From Bacteroidia bacterium (GTDB taxonomy: Bacteria; Bacteroidota; Bacteroidia; Bacteroidales; Paludibacteraceae), in assembly GCA_021152555.1 (NCBI GenBank), contig JAGKVE010000006.1, positions 1 to 64,000 of the forward strand: 64,000 nt of DNA, in the 5' to 3' direction. The notes under the pieces were generated by a model that worked only from the letters and a program-made list of their open reading frames with translations, made no database searches and was not told where the DNA came from. A program made the position numbers and the translations under genes. Shown here piece by piece: positions 32,387 through 42,027 of this stretch; position 1 is the stretch's first letter, and each line of letters opens with the position of its first letter.

Positions 32387-32482
32387 ATGTTCTTCACTCC
32401 GACGGCCGATGGCGGGCAATACACGTTCCGCCTCGGTAACCGAACCATGACCTATACTATCCAGGAAGGAGGTGCGTTATGA
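32387..32482 (+). CDS. Hypothetical 31-residue protein
   Basis: This small frame (MFFTPTADGGQYTFRLGNRT and so on) starts at the first in-frame ATG after the promoter. Its stop overlaps the next start as ATGA. It is unrecognised; the translational coupling supports a real gene. Confidence 0.45.
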   Translation: MFFTPTADGGQYTFRLGNRTMTYTIQEGGAL

Positions 32483-32736
32483 AAACGGAATTTGTATTCG
32501 ACAATTTCTTTTGTCCGGGCATGCAGGAAGAGAACCGTCCGATTATATTCAACCGTAATTGCCTGAATGATGCACTGGTGTCATGCGCGGAGATCATGCC
32601 TCATATCGAGACGGAGCAGCGCCGGCAGATGACAACCGTAATAGAGACGCTTTCTCAGGTGTACCGCTTCATGGACGACATGCACACGGCGTACATGCAG
32701 AAGCACGAGCAGCTGCAAGAAGCACTCAAAGAGTAA
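32479..32736 (+). CDS. Hypothetical accessory protein
   Basis: This 85-residue helical protein is not recognised. It is coupled to the upstream 31-residue frame by a 4-base overlap and ends before the duplicated terminator at 32818. A small assembly chaperone made before the tape measure is possible, but the host-type promoter argues for an accessory gene. Confidence 0.6.
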   Translation: MKTEFVFDNFFCPGMQEENRPIIFNRNCLNDALVSCAEIMPHIETEQRRQMTTVIETLSQVYRFMDDMHTAYMQKHEQLQEALKE

Positions 32737-32817
32737 AGAAACGGTACCGTCACGTCCGTAATGGTAACGAGATGGTAACGTAAATGAAGCGGAACTGACC
32801 GCTAAATACCAGAAAAG

Positions 32818-32850
32818 AGAAGGCACTTCGTTGTGAAACGAGGTGCCTTT
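32818..32850. terminator. Second copy of the 33-nt duplicated terminator
   Basis: Exact copy of 19160-19192 (AAGGCAC...GTGCCTT stem, GTGA loop). It ends the third accessory cassette just before the late promoter of the tape-measure gene. Confidence 0.85.
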
Positions 32851-32868
32851 GTTGTGTAAAAGTGTGTC

Positions 32869-32900
32869 TTTTGCCGTTTGGCAAAAAAGCAGTAATTTTG
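32869..32900 (+). promoter_or_regulatory. Late-type promoter of the tape-measure operon with palindrome
   Basis: TTTG at 32870-32873 and TAATTTTG at 32893-32900, 19-base spacing, with the palindrome TTTTGCCGTTTGGCAAAA (32869-32886) over the -33 region. The transcript crosses the oppositely oriented small membrane gene before reaching the tape-measure gene. Confidence 0.78.
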
Positions 32901-32910
32901 CAGAAAGTTT

Positions 32911-33081
32911 TTAGGATAACAAATCCCCTAATGTCAACCACATAAGAAGCGGAGAAGTACAGAATGCAAGGAAGAACATGAATACCGATGCTCTTGGATA
33001 ACCTGAAGCATAAAATCGTCTGGCGATGTATGCGGAGAAAATAAATCTCGCTACCAGGAATATGACCAATACTGCTATCAT
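32911..33081 (-). CDS. Small two-segment membrane protein, antisense to the tape-measure leader
   Basis: This 56-residue protein is read from ATG 33081 to TAA 32911. It starts with a hydrophobic helix (MIAVLVIFLVARFIFSAYIA), then a short basic, Tyr-rich turn (RRFYASGYPRAS), then a second hydrophobic helix (VFMFFLAFCTSPLLMWL). It has its own consensus promoter on the same strand. Small membrane proteins in prophages often block superinfection, but no family is recognised here. Confidence 0.68.
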   Translation of the reverse strand: MIAVLVIFLVARFIFSAYIARRFYASGYPRASVFMFFLAFCTSPLLMWLTLGDLLS

Positions 33082-33098
33082 ACTTCTTTAATTTTCTG

Positions 33099-33130
33099 CA
33101 AAGATACAAAAATTTTCCGATACGTGCAAA
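33099..33130 (-). promoter_or_regulatory. Promoter of the small membrane protein gene
   Basis: On the minus strand, TTTG at 33130-33127 and TATCTTTG at 33106-33099 with 20-base spacing, 18 bases before the start codon. Confidence 0.72.
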
Positions 33131-33174
33131 TTTATTAACGAAAAAACACAAAAAAACTGCTTTTTTATACTAAT

Positions 33175-36100
33175 ATGGCAAAATTAACAGACGATCAGTT
33201 GCGATTTATCATCGACATCGAGGCGACCGGCGCTCAAGGTCAGATCAATAGTCTCCAGGCTGAAATCAGCCGACTGGAGAAACAGAACGCGTCTTTTTCC
33301 TCCTCCTTATCCAAAGTAAACAGTGAGATTGCGAAGCAGGAGAAGCAGTTGGCAAAGTTGGAGAAAGCCGGCAAGCAGAATACCGATGAGTACCGGAAGT
33401 TATCCGCCGCCACTGAGCAGAACCGACAGAAACAGGCGAAGTTATGCGATGCTATAAAACTAAACTCCAATATTATTGACAGAAATACCGATAAGATGGC
33501 GCAGTTCACGTCATCGCTGAAACTGAACCAAATGACGATGCAACAACTGCGAGATCGCGCCAGCCAGTTACGCCGGCAGTTGGATCTAACCAGCAAAGCC
33601 GCATCTCCGGAAACCTATCGGAAACTCCAGAATGAATTAGCCGACACCGAAAAGGCGATGGGTAAACTGACAGAGAGACAAAAAACACTCTCTCAAGTAT
33701 TTACTATGATGTGGGGAGGTGTTGCAGCCAAAGCGGTTAATACCGGCCTTAAATTTTTATGGGACTCATTCAGGAATGGTATCGAAACCATCACTTCCTT
33801 TGAATCTGCTAATGCCTCGCTTGCCGCCGTGCTCGGTACCACGCAGGATGGCGTGCAGCGTCTGACGGAAGATGCAAAACGCTTAGGCGAAGTAACCGAA
33901 TACAGCGCCTCGCAGGTAACGCAGATGCAGACGGAACTGGCAAAGCTCGGATTCAACCAACAGGAGATCCTGGATTCTACACAATATATCCTCCAGTTCG
34001 CCACCGCCACCGGATCCGATATTCCGGAAGCGGCACAGTTAGCAGGTGCAGCACTCCGGGCATTCGGATTAGAAGCAACGGAAATGCAGCGCGTAGTAAG
34101 TGCTATGGGTGTGGCCACTACCAAATCGGCATTGGACTTTACGTATCTGCAGAACTCCATGAGTACCATCGCGCCGGTAGCTAACGCCTTCGGCTTCTCT
34201 ATAGAGGAGACGACAGCGCTCCTTGGTACACTTGCCAACAGCGGATTCGATGCGTCAAGTGCTGCCACCGCCACCCGTAATATTTTGCTTAATCTCGCAG
34301 ATAGCGGTGGCAAATTAGCTCAAGCATTAGGTAAACCAATCACATCGCTCGATGAATTGGCACCGGCACTGCAGCAACTGAAGGATGAAGGCATATCATT
34401 GGCCGATGCTCTGGAACTGACCGACCAAAGGTCAGTAGCTGCTTTCGAAACCTTCCTGAATGGCACCGATAGTATGACCACACTCCGGGATAGTATCACC
34501 GGCGTAGGTGACGAGTTGGCCGCTATGCAACAGACGAAACTGGATACCGTAGAAGGATCCGTGCAGCTGCTGAAATCCGCATGGGAGGGATTGATGCTGC
34601 AGTTCTATGACAGCAAAGGTATTTTCAAGGATCTCGTAGATATGACGATTAAGTTCATATCCGGATTACGTACCGCCGTCAAGTGGGTACAGGATAATGC
34701 CAAGGCGATAAAAATCTTTGCCGGCATACTGGCCACCTACTTAGCTACCGGCAAGGCAATCACGCTGTGGAGGGCGAAAGATATCACCGCTATCATCGCG
34801 CAGACGAAGGCCCGGATGGCAGAGATAGCAGCTACAATATCCACCAAGAATGCGAATGAGTTGCTGAAGAAAAGCCTTCTATCCTCTCCATGGGGATTGA
34901 TAGCAATTGCTATTACCGCCGTAGTGACGGGATTGATTGCCTTTGTGAAATGGCTGAATAAGGCATCGGTTACACAAGAAGCCTTCAATAATACACAAGA
35001 TCGCGCGAAAGAGCTGGCCGCGCAAAACACCGAATCTACTCAAGCAGAGAAAAATGCACTGAATGCACTGGTAGGAGCTATCGTTGAGACCAATAACAAC
35101 GAACAGCTGCGTAATGATTTGATAGAGCAACTGCAGAAGCAGTATCCGGGCTTCTTAGGTAATATTGAGAAGGAGAAGATTACGAATGAGCTGCTGCAGG
35201 GTGCGCTGATGAATGCGAACCAGGAATATGAGCGCCGCATCGCTCTACTGACTGAAGAGGCGAAAGCACAGGCATATCAGGAGACCATGGTGGATCTGAA
35301 TAAGCAACTGATATTACAGGAGCAGGAACTGGCCACCGCTACCAAGGAGCGGAAGAAAAACAAGATCCGTGAGCAGATTGCCGAGACACAAGAAGCCATC
35401 AAGTCCATACAAGAAGGATATCAGGAAGCAGTAAAAAGCGTCGAGCAGGCAAAACAAAGCCTGAATGACTTTACCTCTATCGAAGGCATGGAGAACCGGA
35501 TGGATTCACTGCTACAGGATATCGCAGCCAAACAGCGGGCGGCAAACAACGCCCGGACTAAGGAACAAAAAGAGTACTACGAGAAAGAGGCGCAGCAGCT
35601 ACAACAGCAATATGGTGCTCTATCACTCCAATATGACGCAGCCGTTAAGGATGTCGATGCAAAAGCGGCTGCAGCGAAGAAGCAGGCGCTACAGGAGCAG
35701 GCAACGTTAGACGACAATGCCTATAAAGAGCAACTGAAAGCACTGCAGGATTCGTATGCAAAACGCAAAGCCGTCATCATCCAGCAGGAAGCCGCCATGC
35801 AGATCGCCGCTGAGGATAGCAAGCGCAAGCAGCTGGAACTAACGAAAGAACAGGCGGATGCCGAATTAGCATTTGCACAAGCGCACGGTAAGGCCACTAC
35901 TGATTTGCAGATTAAAGCAGCCAATGCTCAGATGGCGCTGAATAAGGATAATTACAACCGGATGCAGAAGGACAAGCAGAAATGGTTGGATGACAGTTTG
36001 CGCGATGAGCAGGAAAAACTGCGTAGCGGTGCTATCACACAAGAAGAGTACGCAAAGAACGTACGTGATATCCGCACCAAGCATCTGACAGAACTGAAAC

Positions 36101-37539
36101 AACTGATGGTGCAGTATGGCATGGATACTGCAGATATTGACAAAAAGATAGCGGAAAACGACGTCAAGAACCAGGAGGAGGTCAACAAGCAACTCATTGC
36201 GTCCGCTAAGAAAGCCCGCCAGGAGGCGCTGAAGTTATCCGGAGAGCACGAGCAGGCGGAACTGGGTATGCTGGAAGAGCAGCGCCGGTTGGGTCTGATT
36301 ACCGAAACACAATACGAAGCGCAGCAGCGACAGATAGCCGATGTATATGCCAAGGAACGGCTGGGTATAGAGACGATCTATTACGAAGCCGTCAAGAACA
36401 TGGATGCAGAGACGGTCAAGGCAGCTCAGGATGCAGTGGCCGAAGCTACCAGAGCACTCGACGAGACGCTGCAGGACCGGCTGGCAAAAGCAAGCGAGTA
36501 CACACGGGAGTTACGTGATATCTTTGCGGAGACAGCAGCTGCTTGCGGCGATACCCTCGGAGGACAACTGATGGACAACATGGCCAACGCCATGGATGCT
36601 ATCGGCCGGTTCCAAGAGAAGTTAGCCGCCGGTACCATGGATATGGGCCAGAAGATCGGCGCCGGCGTGCAAATGGTCGGTTCTATCGCCACTCAAGCGC
36701 TACAGGCAGCCGAGCAGATTACAGCGCAGATCTTTGAGATGGAAGCTAATCAGCTGGAGGCAGCCAAACAGAGAGAACTGGCGGCCGTGGGGGACAACGA
36801 AGAGGAAAAGGCAAGGGTAGAGCAGGAGTACGCGCAGAAAGCATTGGACCTGAAGAAGAAGCAAGCCGATGCCGATGCCGCCATTCAGTCCGCAAGCCTG
36901 TGGGTAAACACCGCCATGGGTATTGCAACAGCCTGGTCCACATCGATGCAGCTCGGTCCTATCGCCGGACCGATTATGGCTGGTATTCTGACAGCTGCGT
37001 TATTAGCCACCGCCGGGATTCAGCAGGCGAATATCATTGCGCAGCGGGATGCTATCAAGAACCAGACGCTGGAGAGCTCCGGAGGAAGCAAAGGTATCAA
37101 TGAGAGTACAGCAGAACCTGCATCCACTACTACTATCCGTCCAGAGTACCAAGCCGGCGGCCGCGGGTATAGCGATGGAGGTTACACCGGCGACGGAGGC
37201 ATACACGAACCCGCCGGCATTGTGCATAAGGGCGAGTATGTAGTTAGCCAGGCGGAACTCAAGAACCCGACCGTGGTACCGATGGTGCATGCCATCGAGG
37301 CAGCGCGACAGCAGCGCAAACACGGACACTCCGGATCCAGTGCTCACGGCTATGCCGATGGCGGATACACCGGCGACGCATCCGGAGTATCTGATGAATT
37401 GATTGCCGTAGTGCAGGAGCTGGCAGCCCAAGTGCTGGAAATGAAAAAAACCAAGCTCCTGGCTGAAGTGAACTATCAGGAGTTCAAGAGTGCGGAGAGC
37501 AAGATGGACAAACTGAAAAAGAAAGGAGGCTTAGGATGA
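33175..37539 (+). CDS. Tail tape measure protein (TP901 core)
   Basis: This 1454-residue protein sets tail length. Residues 20-175 are coiled coil (QGQINSLQAEISRLEKQ and on). The TP901-type core spans about 200-480, with ESANASLAAVLGTTQDGVQRLTEDAKRLGEVT and repeated TATGSDIPEAAQLAGAALRAFGL-like units. Hydrophobic segments lie near 510-530 and 565-590 (SSPWGLIAIAITAVVTGLIAF). Long charged coiled coils fill 640-1160, and a Gly-rich tail (GGYTGDGG repeats) ends the protein. By the usual length rule it predicts a tail of about 200 nm. It overlaps the next gene by 4 bases. Confidence 0.92.
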   Translation: MAKLTDDQLRFIIDIEATGAQGQINSLQAEISRLEKQNASFSSSLSKVNSEIAKQEKQLAKLEKAGKQNTDEYRKLSAATEQNRQKQAKLCDAIKLNSNIIDRNTDKMAQFTSSLKLNQMTMQQLRDRASQLRRQLDLTSKAASPETYRKLQNELADTEKAMGKLTERQKTLSQVFTMMWGGVAAKAVNTGLKFLWDSFRNGIETITSFESANASLAAVLGTTQDGVQRLTEDAKRLGEVTEYSASQVTQMQTELAKLGFNQQEILDSTQYILQFATATGSDIPEAAQLAGAALRAFGLEATEMQRVVSAMGVATTKSALDFTYLQNSMSTIAPVANAFGFSIEETTALLGTLANSGFDASSAATATRNILLNLADSGGKLAQALGKPITSLDELAPALQQLKDEGISLADALELTDQRSVAAFETFLNGTDSMTTLRDSITGVGDELAAMQQTKLDTVEGSVQLLKSAWEGLMLQFYDSKGIFKDLVDMTIKFISGLRTAVKWVQDNAKAIKIFAGILATYLATGKAITLWRAKDITAIIAQTKARMAEIAATISTKNANELLKKSLLSSPWGLIAIAITAVVTGLIAFVKWLNKASVTQEAFNNTQDRAKELAAQNTESTQAEKNALNALVGAIVETNNNEQLRNDLIEQLQKQYPGFLGNIEKEKITNELLQGALMNANQEYERRIALLTEEAKAQAYQETMVDLNKQLILQEQELATATKERKKNKIREQIAETQEAIKSIQEGYQEAVKSVEQAKQSLNDFTSIEGMENRMDSLLQDIAAKQRAANNARTKEQKEYYEKEAQQLQQQYGALSLQYDAAVKDVDAKAAAAKKQALQEQATLDDNAYKEQLKALQDSYAKRKAVIIQQEAAMQIAAEDSKRKQLELTKEQADAELAFAQAHGKATTDLQIKAANAQMALNKDNYNRMQKDKQKWLDDSLRDEQEKLRSGAITQEEYAKNVRDIRTKHLTELKQLMVQYGMDTADIDKKIAENDVKNQEEVNKQLIASAKKARQEALKLSGEHEQAELGMLEEQRRLGLITETQYEAQQRQIADVYAKERLGIETIYYEAVKNMDAETVKAAQDAVAEATRALDETLQDRLAKASEYTRELRDIFAETAAACGDTLGGQLMDNMANAMDAIGRFQEKLAAGTMDMGQKIGAGVQMVGSIATQALQAAEQITAQIFEMEANQLEAAKQRELAAVGDNEEEKARVEQEYAQKALDLKKKQADADAAIQSASLWVNTAMGIATAWSTSMQLGPIAGPIMAGILTAALLATAGIQQANIIAQRDAIKNQTLESSGGSKGINESTAEPASTTTIRPEYQAGGRGYSDGGYTGDGGIHEPAGIVHKGEYVVSQAELKNPTVVPMVHAIEAARQQRKHGHSGSSAHGYADGGYTGDASGVSDELIAVVQELAAQVLEMKKTKLLAEVNYQEFKSAESKMDKLKKKGGLG

Positions 37540-39215
37540 TTATCGCTATTCAATCCACAGGTGTCACATTGGATTTGCAGGCAGACATCAAACTTAATAT
37601 AGAAATGACATCTCCTATATTCTCTAATGCCGGGTCAATGTCATTGCCAATCAGTTTGCCATTAAGTTCGCATAACCGGCGTGCGCTCAATTTTCCGGAC
37701 AGACTGGATATATATGATTCAGGGGAAGACGACATCCGGGCTATTAAAGATATAGACGTAATTGTCACGCAAGGCAGCTTGCAGCAGTTGGCTACCATGA
37801 GTATATCCGGATGCTCGGAATCATCAGTCGAAGTTACGTTATACTTTAACGAATCTAACATCTGGAGTAAGATAGCGGATATGACATTACCACAAGTAAT
37901 GGCAGGCATGCACTATGGAGATATCCCGCCTACAGACAAAGATATCGAGGATTATCGTGAAAAATTATATAAAGACCTCAAAAATGACATTCATACATAT
38001 CCTATTTTTAAGGATCTGCGTGAGGATAACCTCCGGCAAGGAGATATTTCATATGAAGAATGGGAGAAGATGCTTTCAGAACGTGCCGAATGGTTTAAGA
38101 ATCGTGATTTTTTCATGGCTCCTATCTATACGGAAGACGGGTGGTTGAATAAGACAGGTCAAATGGGCCGTTTGATACAAACAACAGGTTACTTATATAT
38201 TACCGCCTTTTTACGGTTGGATTATATACTGCACAAAATTTTTGAGAAAGCCGGTTACTCATTAACCATAGATTTTGACACTTTCAGAAAAAGCGAGAAT
38301 GATAATCATTTTGAGGACCAGTGGCATTCTATTGTAGTCCTGAATAATACAATGGATGCGCTTTATCCGGGATGTATGTATTATAGTGCTTTAGTACCTG
38401 AAATTACCTGCAAAGAATTTCTTATGGCAGTTCAGGCGCAGTTCGGATGTGCCTTTGTAATCCAGTCGGATATGTCATATAAGATGATATTTACCGAAGG
38501 CATACTTACCAGAAAATCTGTTTCAATAGATGCACCACAATATGTCTATCAACAAACAACATTCAATTCTTCTCCAGGTACTAGTATCACTGACAATATA
38601 GAGAAATCAGAAAGGGGAAATATGATTTTTGAGAGCCTTCCTGATACACCATTTAATTCTGACTATATTTCAGGAGCTGGAGGTTGGGATGACTATCCAA
38701 AAATCCATACCATAGCCCTTAATGGGGTATGCCAACGTACAACCACTACTATTACAGAAAATGATGATACAACAAAATCAAAGAAATGCCCGCTTATATT
38801 CGTGAGGGCCGATTTCGCAATCGTGTATATCACCAATTATGATCAGCTCGATCGGCCAGGTACATCTGAGGGGACTTATCCGGCAATCAGGAAACCATAT
38901 ATTGAACTTTTGAGAGAACCGCTTCATGATACAGAGGATATTTCACTTGATATTGTGCCATATTATTTTTCTTCATATGAAGAGAATCCCTTGTTCGTTC
39001 TACTAAATAAGGCCTATAGTACAATCAGTGAAAATTGCGACAGGATAACCATTACAAGTATAATGAGTATAAGCGATTTGATTTCGTTTGACTTCATGCA
39101 GCCTCTAATCATCAAAGGTCGTTTTTGTTGGCCGGTAAAAGTCCAATATGAGATGACGAACAGCAGTGTTCAGCAAGTGTCATTAGAACTTATATCACCT
39201 CGCGTGGTGGTGTAA
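37536..39215 (+). CDS. Putative tail-tip or distal tail protein
   Basis: This 559-residue protein starts within the stop of the tape-measure gene. Its N-terminal 120 residues are strand-rich (SPIFSNAGSMSLPISLPLSSHNRRALNFPD), as in distal tail or baseplate hub proteins, and the rest mixes strands with acidic loops. Position after the tape measure is that of distal-tail proteins. GC content drops sharply here compared with the tape-measure gene. Confidence 0.6.
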   Translation: MIIAIQSTGVTLDLQADIKLNIEMTSPIFSNAGSMSLPISLPLSSHNRRALNFPDRLDIYDSGEDDIRAIKDIDVIVTQGSLQQLATMSISGCSESSVEVTLYFNESNIWSKIADMTLPQVMAGMHYGDIPPTDKDIEDYREKLYKDLKNDIHTYPIFKDLREDNLRQGDISYEEWEKMLSERAEWFKNRDFFMAPIYTEDGWLNKTGQMGRLIQTTGYLYITAFLRLDYILHKIFEKAGYSLTIDFDTFRKSENDNHFEDQWHSIVVLNNTMDALYPGCMYYSALVPEITCKEFLMAVQAQFGCAFVIQSDMSYKMIFTEGILTRKSVSIDAPQYVYQQTTFNSSPGTSITDNIEKSERGNMIFESLPDTPFNSDYISGAGGWDDYPKIHTIALNGVCQRTTTTITENDDTTKSKKCPLIFVRADFAIVYITNYDQLDRPGTSEGTYPAIRKPYIELLREPLHDTEDISLDIVPYYFSSYEENPLFVLLNKAYSTISENCDRITITSIMSISDLISFDFMQPLIIKGRFCWPVKVQYEMTNSSVQQVSLELISPRVVV

Positions 39216-39226
39216 AATATATGTCT

Positions 39227-39257
39227 TTTTCTATGTAAAAGAAATGTTATACCTTTG
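39227..39257 (+). promoter_or_regulatory. Late-type promoter of the distal tail genes
   Basis: GTCTTTTT with the -33 element at 39227-39230 and TACCTTTG at 39250-39257, 19-base spacing. The GTCTTTT block matches the other late promoters, but the palindrome is absent. Confidence 0.62.
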
Positions 39258-39271
39258 CAAAAAATAAAGTT

Positions 39272-40543
39272 ATGATCAACATATATCATTCACCAAAACA
39301 ATTCCAATTTTTAGAGGATGGTGTCAAATATACACTGAGAGAATTTGTTAAATTAGGACAAGGAGAAGCCATGCCACTTGTTATTCAATTCAGCATCGGC
39401 TATCATACAAGGGGTTATAGAGGAATTCCAACGTATAATGTAAATAGTATAGACATATTATGTTATCCGAAATTCAAAGTGGCTCGCGGTGTGAAACAGC
39501 GGCTATGGGACGTAGAATTGGACAGTATTTTAAATGCATACGTACAACGTTTGTTTGCCACAACTTATATATATGGCTATGTAAAACTACAACTCATATC
39601 TGCAAAAAGAGTAGATGAAACGGCAGAAAAAATAGAATTAGAAGATGAAGTTCATTATTGCCTATATGGAACCTCCGGCGGGATAGACATGGATAATGAA
39701 TTGTCAAAAGATATTCACCCGTTCTTGCTCTCACGAGGATCGGAAACAGGAGCATTACATTTCTTTCGTTCAGAGCTAAAAGCGATGGAGCATATTTATG
39801 CTATTATACCACTGGATTGGTATGATTATGTTTATTTTGATACGGATGAGAAGGAGTATCCAGATCAAGCTTTTGATGATCGCTTAATATTTATAGAAGG
39901 AAGAGGAGAACTGGTTGCTATACATTATTCAAAAGATGACTCAGAAACTCAATATGATGTAACCGGTGCTAATTCAATATTTTTGCATCTGCGAGTGGAT
40001 GGTGAGCCAACACAAGATAGGATATACGCTATAGCAGTAGAAGATGATCCGGATACGGATGAAACTCATTTGATACGCTGGACTAACTCAATGGGTGCTC
40101 CGGAAACTCTTTTATTAACAGGAGAGATGAAAGACATATCGGAAATAGAGAAACCGGAACTATATATACATGAGCAAACAGATGTAAGAGTTACTCGCAA
40201 GCAAATACGGGGCATCTCAAAAACCAAATATAGTTTACATACAGGATACTTAACATCATCGCGTATTTCTGCATTGCGAGATATGCTATTGAGTGAGGAA
40301 GTAGAAATGCTGATAGAAGATCAATGGGTTCCAGTGAGTGTCGCTTCTGATGTGGCGAATGCCATTCATCAGAGCACACCGGAAGATTATGAATTAACCA
40401 TTGAAATTCTTGAGCAGACGCGATATAGACAACCAAACAGAACCATCAATCCGTTACCGGCCAGCCGTAACATGCTGCTGCAGGATAATAGTGGTAATAT
40501 CATCTTAGATAACAATTCAAATACAATTCAGGAAAATGGCTAA
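39272..40543 (+). CDS. Tail-associated protein of unknown function
   Basis: This 423-residue protein is not recognised. It is rich in strands and acidic and lies between tail-tip and fibre-like genes, so a baseplate or tail-tip role is likely. The coding sequence is AT-rich, with base use unlike the early and capsid genes, a sign of module exchange. It overlaps the next gene by 8 bases. Confidence 0.58.
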   Translation: MINIYHSPKQFQFLEDGVKYTLREFVKLGQGEAMPLVIQFSIGYHTRGYRGIPTYNVNSIDILCYPKFKVARGVKQRLWDVELDSILNAYVQRLFATTYIYGYVKLQLISAKRVDETAEKIELEDEVHYCLYGTSGGIDMDNELSKDIHPFLLSRGSETGALHFFRSELKAMEHIYAIIPLDWYDYVYFDTDEKEYPDQAFDDRLIFIEGRGELVAIHYSKDDSETQYDVTGANSIFLHLRVDGEPTQDRIYAIAVEDDPDTDETHLIRWTNSMGAPETLLLTGEMKDISEIEKPELYIHEQTDVRVTRKQIRGISKTKYSLHTGYLTSSRISALRDMLLSEEVEMLIEDQWVPVSVASDVANAIHQSTPEDYELTIEILEQTRYRQPNRTINPLPASRNMLLQDNSGNIILDNNSNTIQENG

Positions 40544-41792
40544 ATTTGATTCGCAGTATCCGGAGCAAGTCTCTCCGGAAGAAGGAGATAAATTTCTCAT
40601 CGCTTCTGAACAAGACGGGGAAATAATGTCACTACAATTCGGCACCGTTATTAAGTCAATAGAGAAACAACTGAATCAGGTTGATGATAAGCTATCAACG
40701 ACATCGCTGAAACCAGTTCAGAACAAAGTAATTACAATGGCTATCAATGAAATCCAAACAGAACTACAGTCTGCCGCCAAAGAGGCGACTTTAGAGAGTG
40801 TACAGAGCCTAGTGAATCAAGTTTACAATGAGGGAGCAAAGCAAGGCACTCTAACGGAAACGGCATTACAGATACGACAGGGTTTTGATAAAACACTTAG
40901 CAAGGAAGAAGTTATATTATTATATCTCAAGGCTCTCGGGACAGATGTGAGAGGTATAATACGGGGAAGAGAACAAATTTACATACCAACTGATGAGACA
41001 GTCGAAGAGTCAGGTTCTATAAGATATCGGATACTCAGAATAGATGGAGAAGTATATTGGTCGGACGCACTTGATACAAGTGGTGTTATATATAATAGCC
41101 CCACAAGCCAAGAGGAAATAGACCGCATAATGCAGTATTATCCATCTATAAGAAAAATAGACTCCGTAATAAGAGCGCTACAACTTAATGTAGAAGAGCT
41201 ATCCGACTCAGCTCGTTCTTATAAAAATGAGATTATTCATGCTATAGAAGAAGCCGTCACTCCTGTTATAAAAACTCTACCTCATTATGTTTATGATGAA
41301 GGTATTTTGAGATTACCTTATTCCGAGGCGATGTCGTATGTAGATGTTACTGACTACGTTAATCAAATTCTAAAACTTGGATTCAAAGATCGTGTAGTGC
41401 ATCTGATCGAAAATTGTGGACAAGAATATGATATATTTGTTTTTTTACGTAAACATTACATCAATGAAGAAGATGGTACGAATGAAGTCTACTATCAAAA
41501 AATTAATGTCTTAGAACTTTTAAATTATCAGCCAGGAATTGATTTAACTGTGGAATGGGAGGGCTTTATTGAAAACTGGGACGGAAAGGGATTTATCTAT
41601 GTAGAATTAGATTTCGGTATGCTGTATTATTCATTGGAATATATTAATGGAGAACAACTTTTTGAAAATGAAAATACTCCTTCAAGCGTATATTATGATA
41701 TGAGATACCCGGTAGATATGGAAAAATTAAGTGCTTTCCCTGAAATAGGATATAGAAACGAATGCGATATATTAACACAAAATGAGGTATAA
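40536..41792 (+). CDS. Tail fibre or receptor-binding protein candidate
   Basis: This 418-residue protein has an N-terminal segment (KFDSQYPEQVSPEEGDKFLIASEQDGEIMSL) of the kind that attaches tail fibres, a helical coiled part (about 45-110, SIEKQLNQVDDKLSTTSLKPVQNKV), and a strand-rich C-terminal half. The AT-rich composition also fits a rapidly exchanged host-recognition gene. No fibre family is recognised by motif. Confidence 0.55.
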   Translation: MAKFDSQYPEQVSPEEGDKFLIASEQDGEIMSLQFGTVIKSIEKQLNQVDDKLSTTSLKPVQNKVITMAINEIQTELQSAAKEATLESVQSLVNQVYNEGAKQGTLTETALQIRQGFDKTLSKEEVILLYLKALGTDVRGIIRGREQIYIPTDETVEESGSIRYRILRIDGEVYWSDALDTSGVIYNSPTSQEEIDRIMQYYPSIRKIDSVIRALQLNVEELSDSARSYKNEIIHAIEEAVTPVIKTLPHYVYDEGILRLPYSEAMSYVDVTDYVNQILKLGFKDRVVHLIENCGQEYDIFVFLRKHYINEEDGTNEVYYQKINVLELLNYQPGIDLTVEWEGFIENWDGKGFIYVELDFGMLYYSLEYINGEQLFENENTPSSVYYDMRYPVDMEKLSAFPEIGYRNECDILTQNEV

Positions 41793-42024
41793 AATGAAGA
41801 TTAAGAAAATTCCAACTGGAGTATTACTGACAGCAGAACAATCCAACTATATTGTCCGCGAAGGAAGTAGTTGGTTAAGAAAAAATAATCTTATTATAGA
41901 TGACATAAAAAAAGTTCCTTTATATCGCGATGCGACCAAAGAAGAAGTAGTTGAATGGGAGAAAAAGCATCCGGTTAAAGCTACGGCAAGCATAACGGAG
42001 CAAACTGCACCTGAAAACCAATAG
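41782..42024 (+). CDS. Hypothetical small protein
   Basis: This 80-residue protein overlaps the preceding gene by 11 bases. An in-frame ATG at 41794, just after the upstream stop, is an alternative start giving 76 residues. It is basic in the N-terminal half with a Thr/Pro-rich end. Similar small proteins follow tail-fibre genes as assembly chaperones, but nothing proves this. Confidence 0.55.
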   Translation: MRYKMKIKKIPTGVLLTAEQSNYIVREGSSWLRKNNLIIDDIKKVPLYRDATKEEVVEWEKKHPVKATASITEQTAPENQ

Positions 42025-42027
42025 AAT

